A stretch of DNA of 64,000 nt, taken from positions 3,162,001 to 3,226,000 of the forward strand of contig NZ_JAJHIZ010000003.1 of assembly GCF_021538615.1 (NCBI RefSeq), read 5' to 3'. Position 1 is the first letter of the stretch; the number at the start of each line of letters is the position of its first letter. Both the position numbers and the translations under genes were made by a program. Of the stretch, positions 8,508 to 17,488 are shown piece by piece. The notes under the pieces were generated by a model. That model ran no database searches and was not told the DNA's origin. It saw only the letters and a program-made list of their open reading frames with translations. Source of the stretch: Niabella agricola (GTDB lineage: Bacteria; Bacteroidota; Bacteroidia; Chitinophagales; Chitinophagaceae).

Positions 8508-11500
8508 ATGTATCACATGAGATGCTTAAAACAGGGCTTGCTGTCCCTACTCACAACAAAAGTTTTTCTTGCCATGAAATTGACGGTGTTTTTTTTGCTG
8601 TTTTTCACATTGAATATCTACGCAGATGGATTTGGGCAGCAGCGCATCAATTTAAGAGTAAAGAAAACAGAGCTTGCAGAAGTGCTTCGCTCGATAGAAG
8701 AAAAAACTTCTTACCGTTTTTTATACAATAATGATCTTCCGGCCTTAAAATCAAAAGTAACCTTCAATGCAAAGGAAGCTACCATTGAGGAGGTCCTTCC
8801 CGTATTGCTGTTTTATACGGATATGACCTTTCAGCAGATGGAAAACAATCTCATTGTGATCCGGGAAGATCCTTCAGCTAAAAAGGCAATAACCGTTACC
8901 GGTACCGTTACGGACAGTTCGGGTGTCCCGATATCGGGAGTGTCGGTATTAATAAAAGGAACCAATATCGGCACCGTCACCAACGAACAGGGAAAGTTTA
9001 CATTATCTGTTCCGGATGCAAAGAGTATACTGGTATTTTCCGCAGTGGGATTTGAAGAACAGGAGTACCCTTTGAACGGCGGTACGCAGGTAACCATTTC
9101 GCTAAAGAGTTCCCAACAGGTAATGGACCAGGTGGTGGTGATCGGGTATGGAACCGCTGCAAAGAGGGACCTGACGGGGTCCATCGCAAAAATCGATGGA
9201 AGAGATATTGCCGATAAACCCAATACCAACCCCATAGCCTCCCTCCAGGGTAAGGTTGCGGGGCTAAGTGTGGTAAATAACGGCACGCCGGGGCAAGCGC
9301 CGGATATCCGGATCAGGGGTACTGCAAGTATCGGCCAGGTTAAGCCATTGTATGTTGTTGACGGGATCTTTCAGGATAATATCGACTACCTGAACCCGAA
9401 TGATATTGAGTCGATCGAGATTTTGAAAGACCCTTCCTCACTGGCGATATTTGGTGTAAAGGGAGCCACCGGGGTAATTGCGGTGACTACCAAACGGGCC
9501 AAGTCGGGTCAGGTGGTGGTTAACTTCAATACTTCATACGGATTTAAAACCCTGGTAGATAAAATCCGCATGGCAAATGCCCAGCAGTTTGCAGAACTTT
9601 ACGCGGAAGAGCTACGATATGCAGGCAATACAACCATACCTCCGGTAATTGGAAATGCCAATACAGACTGGATTGATGCGGTAACACGTGTGGGAAAAAT
9701 GAGCATCAATAATATAAGCATCTCAGCAGCCACAGAAAGAAATAAGTTAAATCTCGGCGTGGGGTATATCTATGATGAGGGCATCATTAAGCACCAGCAG
9801 CTCAGCCGCTTCAATATCAATTTTTCCGACGAGTTCAAAATAAACCAACACATAAAACTAGGTGTCAACCTGATTGCATCCCGGCAGAACAATCCTTACG
9901 ATGTGGGCAGCAGTAACACCGCCGGAGGAGTTCTGGATGACGCCCGGAAAGTGGTGCCCCAAATACCCTCGGGAACGCAACGGGTAAAAGTGCGGGATCT
10001 CTACGGAACGCCTACGGATTCAATATACCAGGATCTGTATTATGCACTTGATCCCAGCCTGCAAACAGCCGGAGTGGTGAATCCCTTATTAAAACTGGAA
10101 AATGAGTGGGACAAAGTTAAGAACATCGAATACCGGACCGTGGGTAGTTTTTTCGTTGATATAAATATTACGAAAGATCTAAACTGGCGGTCTACCGTTT
10201 ATGCGGATATCAGTAATGTGAACAAGCGCCAATACACGCCCGCTTATTACGCATACAGCCCGGTATTTGACTCCGCCATCCTGTATAGCCCAACAACCAA
10301 GGTAAAAGAGAATGATGATACTTACCGCAAATTTCAGCAGGACCATATCTTAACCTATAAGAAGCGTTTTGGGGCACACAATTTAACGGCAACAGGAGGG
10401 TTTACTACCTATTATTTTGGCTTCTTCGGAAGAGAAGGAAATGCCAGCCAGTCAACAAAAATAGGAGCCAAGCCCATTCCGGATAACTCCCGTTTCTGGT
10501 ATATCAACAATGGGTTCCAGGATCCCCTGGCCACTACCGCAACTTCCACTCAGAATGAATATACTACCGTTTCCGGTTTAGCCCGGTTACTGTACAACTA
10601 TCAGAATAAATATTACTTCAATACTTCTTACCGCCGGGACGCATCATCCCGTTTATACCGGTCGGTTCCTGCGCAAAGCTTCTGGGCATTGGGTGCCGCC
10701 TGGGAAATTTCGAAGGAAGACTTTTTTTCCAATCTAAAAGACCATGTTAATTTTTTAAAACTGAAAGGTTCGTTGGGTGTGCTGGGGAACCAAAGTGCTT
10801 ACAATCAAAATACCGGAACTCAACTGGATTATCCGCTGTTTCCGCTGTTGGCCAACGGACAAACTGCGGTTTTCGGAACCAATGTATATACTGCAGCAGA
10901 TGAAGTTTATTTCCCCAATCCAAACCTAAAATGGGAGCAGGTACACTCACATGAAATTGGCATTGAAGGAGCTGCACTACGCAACCGGCTGAATTTTGAG
11001 GTGAACTATTTTAGTAAAACCACAAAGGACCTGATGACATTTATTGATAACAGCGCACTGGGATTAAAAAGCGCCTTGCTGAATGCGGGAAGCCTTAAGA
11101 ACTGGGGTACGGAGATTTCTGCTGGGTACAACAGCGAGATCGCAAAAGACTTTACGGTCAATGTATCGGGAAATATTACATTTCTAAAGAACAAGGTGCT
11201 TTCACTGAGTAAAGACCTGCCATCCGGAAAGGTGATCCGGGGATTTACCAATAATAATGCGGCACAATCCATCACACAAGTGGGATACCCGATCGGATAT
11301 TTTTACGGATACGTGGTGGAAGGGCTTTACCAGAGCTGGACGGATGTGATCACATCACCCGATGCCAGTGGTGTGGGCGGATCCTATGGTCCGGGCGACT
11401 TTAAATTTAAAGATGTGAATGGAGACGGGGTGATTACCCCGGATGACCGGACCATTATCGGAAATCCCACGCCCGATTTTACATATGGAGGTAACCTGAC

Positions 11501-11957
11501 TCTTTCTTATAAAGGGATCAGCCTGGGTGTGGACATCGGTGGTGTGTACGGTAATGAAGTGTTTCGGACCTGGGCTTCTCTTGAATCACCGTTTCAACGG
11601 GTTAACTATGCCGAAATGCAAACGGCAAGATGGCATGGTGAGGGTACTTCGAACTGGACGCCTATTTTGGGCCAGGCACACCGGTTCAATTACAATGGTT
11701 CAACTTACAACATCGAAGACGGAAGTTATGTCCGCATCCGGAACCTTCAGTTAAGTTATTCACTTTCCCAAAAGCTTGTTTCAAAGATCGGCTTCCGGAA
11801 CTTGAAGATTTTTGCCAATGTACAAAACCTGAAAACATGGAAACACAATAGTGGCTACAGCCCGGAATATGGGGGAGATGCTACAGCCTTTGGGTTTGAT
11901 TTTGGCGGCAATGCGATCCCAAGGGTTACCTCATTTGGATTGAACGCAACATTCTAA
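8508..11957 (+). CDS. susC: SusC/RagA-family TonB-linked outer-membrane transporter with STN domain
   Basis: A 1149-residue outer-membrane importer for oligosaccharides that would work with the SusD lid encoded next. In order: signal peptide (the start to about residue 44, ending near GFGQQ), STN domain (about 46-100, a small signalling domain that talks to FecR), a carboxypeptidase-regulatory-like domain (about 125-200, VTGTVTDSSGVPISGVSV), the SusC plug (VVVIGYGTAAKRDLTGS, then IRIRGTASI and PLYVVDGI, and ILKDPSSLAIFGVKGATGV) and a beta-barrel ending in FGLNATF. The STN domain together with the adjacent ECF sigma/FecR pair shows trans-envelope induction. The likely cargo is a beta-glucan oligosaccharide, judged from the enzymes downstream; that is inference. 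Confidence 0.96.
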   Translation: MYHMRCLKQGLLSLLTTKVFLAMKLTVFFLLFFTLNIYADGFGQQRINLRVKKTELAEVLRSIEEKTSYRFLYNNDLPALKSKVTFNAKEATIEEVLPVLLFYTDMTFQQMENNLIVIREDPSAKKAITVTGTVTDSSGVPISGVSVLIKGTNIGTVTNEQGKFTLSVPDAKSILVFSAVGFEEQEYPLNGGTQVTISLKSSQQVMDQVVVIGYGTAAKRDLTGSIAKIDGRDIADKPNTNPIASLQGKVAGLSVVNNGTPGQAPDIRIRGTASIGQVKPLYVVDGIFQDNIDYLNPNDIESIEILKDPSSLAIFGVKGATGVIAVTTKRAKSGQVVVNFNTSYGFKTLVDKIRMANAQQFAELYAEELRYAGNTTIPPVIGNANTDWIDAVTRVGKMSINNISISAATERNKLNLGVGYIYDEGIIKHQQLSRFNINFSDEFKINQHIKLGVNLIASRQNNPYDVGSSNTAGGVLDDARKVVPQIPSGTQRVKVRDLYGTPTDSIYQDLYYALDPSLQTAGVVNPLLKLENEWDKVKNIEYRTVGSFFVDINITKDLNWRSTVYADISNVNKRQYTPAYYAYSPVFDSAILYSPTTKVKENDDTYRKFQQDHILTYKKRFGAHNLTATGGFTTYYFGFFGREGNASQSTKIGAKPIPDNSRFWYINNGFQDPLATTATSTQNEYTTVSGLARLLYNYQNKYYFNTSYRRDASSRLYRSVPAQSFWALGAAWEISKEDFFSNLKDHVNFLKLKGSLGVLGNQSAYNQNTGTQLDYPLFPLLANGQTAVFGTNVYTAADEVYFPNPNLKWEQVHSHEIGIEGAALRNRLNFEVNYFSKTTKDLMTFIDNSALGLKSALLNAGSLKNWGTEISAGYNSEIAKDFTVNVSGNITFLKNKVLSLSKDLPSGKVIRGFTNNNAAQSITQVGYPIGYFYGYVVEGLYQSWTDVITSPDASGVGGSYGPGDFKFKDVNGDGVITPDDRTIIGNPTPDFTYGGNLTLSYKGISLGVDIGGVYGNEVFRTWASLESPFQRVNYAEMQTARWHGEGTSNWTPILGQAHRFNYNGSTYNIEDGSYVRIRNLQLSYSLSQKLVSKIGFRNLKIFANVQNLKTWKHNSGYSPEYGGDATAFGFDFGGNAIPRVTSFGLNATF

Positions 11958-11976
11958 CTAATAAAATACTACAACA

Positions 11977-13554
11977 ATGACTATAAATATTTACAGAGGC
12001 AGTGCTTTTTACGTGTTGTTGCTGGCAGTACTAAGCCTGGCGGGATGTAAAAAGTTTCTCGATCGTGAGCCACTTACGGCAACACTCCCGGATTTAAAAC
12101 AGGGTGCACTGGAATCCCAGTCCTATAATATGTATCGCATCATGAGAACCTATTCCGGAATGACCGAACTGGTTTGGCTTGATTTTCACAGTATACGGGG
12201 CGATGACGCTCAAAAGGGAAGTGACGCCGGAGATGGAGCAGAAGTGGTGGGTATGTATGATCAATATAATTATGCAAAGAGTGGTTGGGCTCCGGACACT
12301 TACTGGAACGACCATTATACCATGATTAACGCAGCGAATACCTCGTTGTATCTGGCCAAACAGGGAAATCTTACGGATGCCGCATCGCTGCGCAACATTG
12401 GAGAAGCCTGCTTTTTTATGGCCTACAGCTACTTTGAACTGGTAAAGGCATATGGTGAGGTGCCGATTATCAACTTCCGTGTGGAAAAGCCTGCGGACGC
12501 GATCCGTCCAAAATCTACGGTCGAAGATGTATATAAATTTATCGACTCCAATCTTGCTGTAGCGGAGCGTTTACTGCCACGCAGTTCTGATGAGTACGGC
12601 GTTGGCTTTAATGGCCGTTTAACAGTTGGGGCAGCATATACGCTGGCTGCTCAAACGTTTTTATTCCGGCAAAAATGGGACTCAGTGTTGGATCGCTGTA
12701 ATAAGGTTATTGCACTGGGTCAATACACGCTTCCCAAGTTTACAGATGTTTGGAAGGATGGAAAAGACGGTGCCGGTAAAAACGGTCCCGAATCTATTTT
12801 TGAAATGCAGGCAACCGTGGGTGCCAATGCCGCCAGTGTGTCTGCAAACGACCAGGGTTCAAACTGGGGCGTGTGTCAGAACATCCGGCAGAACGGGGCC
12901 TCCGATTACTGGGATTTCGGGTGGGGTTGGAACACGCCTACAGATAAGCTGGTTAGCGACTGGCCTGCAGATGATCCCCGGAAAAAGGCGACTATTTTAT
13001 ATTCAGGTCAATATGACGGCGGGCCGGCAGAGGGCGGTTACGGTTTAACGCTACCGGCCTATACCAATCCCAACGGAACCGGTGGCCTGGCTCAAAAGTA
13101 CTGGAATAAAAAAGTATACGGCGATCCGGAAATGCGCACGTTTTCCGGTTGGGTAAAAGGAAATGTGGGCAGGTGGATCAATCGCCGGATACTACGGTTT
13201 GCCGATGTGATTCTGATGAAAGCCGAAGCAGCCAATGAAAAGGGCGACGGGGCTACGGCAGCTGCGATGCTGGAAATGATCCGGAAGCGGGCCAGCGGAG
13301 GACTTGACCAGAGCAGAGCAATCGTACCTTATATACCTTTTACGGGTCAGGCACAGATGCGTACGGCTATAAAAAATGAACGAAGATGGGAATTTGCAAT
13401 GGAGGGCTACCGTTTCTACGACCTGGTGCGCTGGGGTGATGCAGTTGCCGTTTTGGGGCCACTAGGATATTCCAATAGATGCCGGTATCACCCAATACCG
13501 CAGGCCGCTATTGATTTATCCGGCGGCGTGCTGAAGCAAAATCCGGAATGGTAG
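11977..13554 (+). CDS. susD: SusD/RagB-family glycan-binding lipoprotein
   Basis: The surface lipoprotein that caps SusC and captures glycan. 525 residues. The lipobox LAGC puts the lipidated cysteine at residue 24, followed by KKFLDREP, a typical SusD mature N-terminus. A TPR-rich core (FFMAYSYFELVKAYGEVPI) is followed by the C-terminal signature ERRWEFAMEGYRFYDLVRWGDA. It starts 19 bases after the susC stop codon, so the two are co-transcribed. SusD at this place is the defining sign of a polysaccharide utilisation locus. Confidence 0.96.
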   Translation: MTINIYRGSAFYVLLLAVLSLAGCKKFLDREPLTATLPDLKQGALESQSYNMYRIMRTYSGMTELVWLDFHSIRGDDAQKGSDAGDGAEVVGMYDQYNYAKSGWAPDTYWNDHYTMINAANTSLYLAKQGNLTDAASLRNIGEACFFMAYSYFELVKAYGEVPIINFRVEKPADAIRPKSTVEDVYKFIDSNLAVAERLLPRSSDEYGVGFNGRLTVGAAYTLAAQTFLFRQKWDSVLDRCNKVIALGQYTLPKFTDVWKDGKDGAGKNGPESIFEMQATVGANAASVSANDQGSNWGVCQNIRQNGASDYWDFGWGWNTPTDKLVSDWPADDPRKKATILYSGQYDGGPAEGGYGLTLPAYTNPNGTGGLAQKYWNKKVYGDPEMRTFSGWVKGNVGRWINRRILRFADVILMKAEAANEKGDGATAAAMLEMIRKRASGGLDQSRAIVPYIPFTGQAQMRTAIKNERRWEFAMEGYRFYDLVRWGDAVAVLGPLGYSNRCRYHPIPQAAIDLSGGVLKQNPEW

Positions 13555-13588
13555 AAGATTGATTGTTTTATACAAAAATCATTGGTAA

Positions 13589-14458
13589 ATGAAAAAGCAA
13601 ATAATAGACAGCATCCTTGGCATTAGCAGTTGCCTTGTGTTCGCTGCCTGCCAGAAAATGGACCGGCCAGTGCTGGGTCAATATCCTTCAGATACACCCG
13701 TTACACCCGCTACTCCGTTGAGATTTTATGTGCCTTTTGATTCTATGAATTCAGAATCGGCAACAAAATTAAGTTATCGATTTGCAGATAGTATTTCCGC
13801 AAATCCATCATTTCCCGCGAGTAAGGATCTTTCCTTTGTTCAGGGCATTCATGGTACATCCTTAAAAGGGGCCAACGGAACGGCGTTGAAGTATGTAAAC
13901 GCCAATGACATGAAAACCGCAACCAGCTTTTCCGTAGCACTTTGGATCAAACAGTCTGCTGATGCTGCAACAGGACGGACTGAATTCTATTTTTCGTTGA
14001 TGGATGACAGCTATGGTTGGTCGCATAGTGCCCTGTTTATGATGATTGAGCATGCTACAGCGTCTGCCGCAACATTAAAAGTAGGAGTGATGGATCAATG
14101 GATGGAATTTCCGGACGGTAACCAATTAAAAAAGCCCATTCTGGACGGCAACTGGCATCACCTCGTAATTTGCTATGATGAAACAACGTCAAAGATGTCG
14201 TACTACTTTGACGGAACACTGGTTGCCGGCGCCCCATCCAGTGCAACAGATGTCAAGAATAATGGTAATCCGAGAGGAAAATTGGATTTTTCAAAAACCA
14301 GCTACCTCGTGATTGGAGGGTGGAATGCACAGGTTGGTCTTGCCGGCCCTACCGACGATTGGGTGAAATCGTATACGGGAGCGCTGGATCAGTTCCGGAT
14401 GTATAATAAGGTGCTTTCGGCAACCGAAGTTGCTGACTTATACAATGGAAAAAAATAA
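13589..14458 (+). CDS. LamG-domain surface lipoprotein (SusE/F position)
   Basis: A 289-residue lipoprotein with the cysteine at residue 21 (VFAAC). Residues about 45-285 form a concanavalin/LamG-type jelly roll: FYVPFDS, then SVALWIKQS, then DGNWHHLVICYDETTSKMSYY in sections, and closing with YTGALDQFRMYNKVLSATEVADLY, the standard end of Laminin_G_3 domains. It sits directly after susD (34 bases), the place where loci of this kind encode an accessory surface glycan-binding protein. Binding of beta-glucan is inferred from position. It has no recognised catalytic motif. Confidence 0.85.
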   Translation: MKKQIIDSILGISSCLVFAACQKMDRPVLGQYPSDTPVTPATPLRFYVPFDSMNSESATKLSYRFADSISANPSFPASKDLSFVQGIHGTSLKGANGTALKYVNANDMKTATSFSVALWIKQSADAATGRTEFYFSLMDDSYGWSHSALFMMIEHATASAATLKVGVMDQWMEFPDGNQLKKPILDGNWHHLVICYDETTSKMSYYFDGTLVAGAPSSATDVKNNGNPRGKLDFSKTSYLVIGGWNAQVGLAGPTDDWVKSYTGALDQFRMYNKVLSATEVADLYNGKK

Positions 14459-14576
14459 GAGTAGTCAATCTGTTTTAGTGAGTAACGGCTAGTGGCTGCG
14501 TAATCTAAAAATATTTACTATCAAAGCGGTTCTCATTCATAAAAAGCAGGTTTTTGTTATTATAACGATCGTCTTG

Positions 14577-15785
14577 ATGGGGTATTTGCTGATTCGGCGT
14601 GATGATACAGGAAAGCAGGGCGGTACCGGTAAGAAAGCGGAGGAAGAAACAAGCAGGTATGCCGGATCGGAGGCCTGCGCCTCCTGTCATACAGATATTT
14701 ACAATACCCACATAAATACTGCTCATTTCCATACCAGTGCGGTTGCTACAGAAACAAATGTGTTGGGCCGTTTTTCCACTGATAGTAATACATACGATTT
14801 TGGGAACAGTAACCTGGTGAAAGCGGAAAAAAGAGCAGCCGGGCTTTATCAGGTAGCATATATAAATGGTACAGAAAAAAAAAGACAACAACTGAATGTG
14901 GTTTTTGGTTTTGGAAAGGTTGCACAGTCTTTTGGCTCCTGGTCAGGCAGCAAGTTGGTGCAATTGCCGCTTTCCTATTTTGTACCGGAACAGCATTGGG
15001 TTAACAGCCCGGGTTACCCAGATAAAATTCTGTTCAACAGGGTGATCACTTCCCGTTGTATGGAGTGCCATTCTTCCTTTGTTAGGGTAACGGGGGCGTC
15101 AGGGCCCTTTGAGGATATGGACCAGGGTTCGGTTATTTATGGTATTGGTTGCGAAAAATGTCACGGGCCCGCGTCTGCACATATTGCTTTTGAAAAAGAG
15201 CATCCAGGCTGGCCGGATCCCGACCGGATCATAAATCCTAAAAGATTTTCAAGACAGCAGTTACTGGATCTTTGCGGATTATGCCATTCGGGCGCCATGA
15301 ATAATATACAGCCTGCATTTAGCTTTAAGCCTGGCGATCGGCTTGCAGATTTCTATGCTTACAATATTGTTGCGCAAAGTGCCGATGATCTGGACGTGCA
15401 TGGCAACCAGTATGGCATGCTCAGTCTTAGTAATTGTTTTATTAAAAGCGAAATGACCTGTAGTTCCTGTCACAGCAGTCACCGGAATGAAGAAAAACAA
15501 ATAAACATATTTTCGCAGAGATGTATGCATTGCCATCAGGAGAGTACTTCAGAATTCTGCAAGTTCAATGGAGCCACCGCTGCTTTGTTAAAGAAAAACT
15601 GCATAGATTGTCATATGCCCCTGAAGGCCTCCAGGGCCATTGTATTCCTGGAGCAAAAAACAAAAGAAAAAGTAGGTGCCATAATGCGGTCACACCTTAT
15701 AAAGGTATATCCTGAAGAAAGCCGGAAGGTGATCCGGTTTTTAAAAAAAAGTCCAGAAAAAATGAAGCAAAATCTGGGAGGATGA
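14577..15785 (+). CDS. Heptaheme c-type cytochrome (cytochrome c554-like), start uncertain
   Basis: A predicted periplasmic electron carrier or redox enzyme. Seven CxxCH heme sites are visible: CASCH, CMECH, CEKCH, CGLCH, CSSCH, CMHCH and CIDCH, plus scattered extra histidines that could be distal ligands. The family resembles cytochrome c554 / NrfB-like multiheme proteins. The start is doubtful: from the first ATG (14577) the product has only a stub of a membrane helix, yet the frame is open upstream to 14493 and encodes a complete hydrophobic helix (KKQVFVIITIVLMGYLLI) without any ATG or GTG; the other options are TTG 14574, CTG 14496 or ATT 14535. An exported cytochrome needs that helix. 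Its TGA overlaps the ATG of the next GH144 gene (ATGA), so the two are translationally coupled. A role in glucan use is not established. Confidence 0.82.
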   Translation: MGYLLIRRDDTGKQGGTGKKAEEETSRYAGSEACASCHTDIYNTHINTAHFHTSAVATETNVLGRFSTDSNTYDFGNSNLVKAEKRAAGLYQVAYINGTEKKRQQLNVVFGFGKVAQSFGSWSGSKLVQLPLSYFVPEQHWVNSPGYPDKILFNRVITSRCMECHSSFVRVTGASGPFEDMDQGSVIYGIGCEKCHGPASAHIAFEKEHPGWPDPDRIINPKRFSRQQLLDLCGLCHSGAMNNIQPAFSFKPGDRLADFYAYNIVAQSADDLDVHGNQYGMLSLSNCFIKSEMTCSSCHSSHRNEEKQINIFSQRCMHCHQESTSEFCKFNGATAALLKKNCIDCHMPLKASRAIVFLEQKTKEKVGAIMRSHLIKVYPEESRKVIRFLKKSPEKMKQNLGG

Positions 15786-17473
15786 AGTTAAAAGTGCGTA
15801 TAAAGGAACAGATCCGGGTCTATGCAGCCTGTACCCTGCTAGGTTGGCTTACTGCAGGCTGCAGTAAGGAAAAGGCTGTAGTGAAGGAGCCCGTGTTGCC
15901 TGTTCGTATAAATACAGCTACTATAAATGGAAGACCGCTTACAAATGCTCTGCAAAACATCGGGCCACAACCGGAGATCCGGCTCTCATTTTCCCGTGAA
16001 CTCAACCCTGCAACACTTAACGCTATCACGATGGCAAACGGTAACGGCGCCAACGTTGCGCTGACCGCCGGCCTGGAAACAGGCGACACCACGGTGGTCA
16101 TCCGGCCATCTGCTGGTTTGGCGTATTTGGAAAAGTATACACTTACTGTATCAACAGGGTTAAAAGCCGTATCAGGAGAAGAACTGGCCGGGCGCAGTTC
16201 CTGGGCTTTTGCAACCGGCATCGATTCTATCCGTAAGTTTCCCGTCATCAGTGAAAACGCATTAATGGATACGGTTCAGCGCAGAACGCTCCAATACTTC
16301 CTCGATTTTGCACACCCGTCTTCAGGCATGATCCGCGAAGGATCAAAGCACCCCTCGGAGATCGTAACAACCGGGGGAACAGGGTTTGGTATCATGGCGC
16401 TGCTGGTTGGCATCGAACGTGGCTTTATCACAAAGGCAGCAGGGCTGCAGCAAACCAATAAAATCGTAACGTTCCTGAAGAATACGGCGCAGACCTTTCA
16501 CGGCGCTTATCCCCATTGGTTAAACGGAGCTACGGGGGCCGTTATTCCTTTTGGTGCAAATGATAATGGCGCTGACCTTGTAGAGACGGCATTCCTGGTG
16601 CAGGGACTGATCTGCGCCCGGCAGTATTTTAACGGTTCCGGTATGGATGAAATAAACCTCCGGTCGGATATCAGCGCCATTATCGATAAGGTAGAATGGA
16701 ACTGGTTCCGGCAAAATAACCAGCAGGTTTTGTATTGGCACTGGAGCTCCGACAAAGGCTGGGCAATGAACCTGAAGATTCAGGGGTGGAATGAATGCCT
16801 GATCTCCTATGTGCTGGCTGCTGGTTCAAAAAGTTATGCCATTCCAAAAACAGCGTATGATGAGGGCTGGGCAAAGAACGGCGAAATAAAGAATGGGAAA
16901 ACTTTTTACTCATATATCTTACCGTTGGGAGCAGACTATGGTGGGCCCCTGTTCTTTGCGCATTACTCTTTCTTAGGCCTGAATCCTAACGGACTTTCAG
17001 ACCTCTATGCAAATTATCTTACACAAAACAAAAATCACGCGCTGATCAATTATGCCTATTGCAAGGCAAATCCGGGAAACTATTACGGGTACAGCGATTC
17101 CGTTTGGGGGTTAACAGCCAGCAATATCAAAGGCGGATATGCCGCTGGTTCTCCTGCAAATGACCAGGGTTTTATTGCACCCACGGCAGCCCTGTCCTCC
17201 TTTCCCTATACCCCAAAAGAATCAATGGCGGCGCTACAGTTTTATTACTACGTGCTGGGAGATAAGATCTGGAAACAATACGGGTTTGTGGATGCTTTTT
17301 CCCTGGACGTACTTAAAAATAACGGTGCCTGGTTCGACGATGCATTCCTGGCCATTGATCAGGGCCCCATTGTTGTAATGATGGAGAATTACAGAACGGG
17401 CTTACTCTGGCGTTTGTTTATGAGCGCACCGGAAGTACAAAACGGACTGCAAAAACTTGGATTTACCTTTTAA
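15782..17473 (+). CDS. GH144 endo-beta-1,2-glucanase-like lipoprotein with N-terminal Ig-like domain
   Basis: A 563-residue lipoprotein (lipobox LTAGC, cysteine 27). Residues about 35-145 are an SbsA/Big_5-type Ig-like domain (IRLSFSRELNPATL, ending in SWAFATG). Residues about 160-563 are the PF10091 'glucoamylase' (alpha/alpha)6 barrel of GH144, the family founded on Chitinophaga endo-beta-1,2-glucanases. Conserved blocks shared with the two later paralogues are YFLDFAHP, TTGGTGFG, NGADLVETAF, LYWHWS, GPLFFAHYSFLGL and DQGPIVVMMENYRTG. The acidic residues in the DLVE and NEC blocks are possible catalytic or binding residues. It is the only one of the three paralogues with a lipobox, so it is probably the surface enzyme making the first cuts. 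It is coupled to the cytochrome gene by ATGA. Confidence 0.9.
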   Translation: MKLKVRIKEQIRVYAACTLLGWLTAGCSKEKAVVKEPVLPVRINTATINGRPLTNALQNIGPQPEIRLSFSRELNPATLNAITMANGNGANVALTAGLETGDTTVVIRPSAGLAYLEKYTLTVSTGLKAVSGEELAGRSSWAFATGIDSIRKFPVISENALMDTVQRRTLQYFLDFAHPSSGMIREGSKHPSEIVTTGGTGFGIMALLVGIERGFITKAAGLQQTNKIVTFLKNTAQTFHGAYPHWLNGATGAVIPFGANDNGADLVETAFLVQGLICARQYFNGSGMDEINLRSDISAIIDKVEWNWFRQNNQQVLYWHWSSDKGWAMNLKIQGWNECLISYVLAAGSKSYAIPKTAYDEGWAKNGEIKNGKTFYSYILPLGADYGGPLFFAHYSFLGLNPNGLSDLYANYLTQNKNHALINYAYCKANPGNYYGYSDSVWGLTASNIKGGYAAGSPANDQGFIAPTAALSSFPYTPKESMAALQFYYYVLGDKIWKQYGFVDAFSLDVLKNNGAWFDDAFLAIDQGPIVVMMENYRTGLLWRLFMSAPEVQNGLQKLGFTF

Positions 17474-17488
17474 CCGATAAATGAAACT

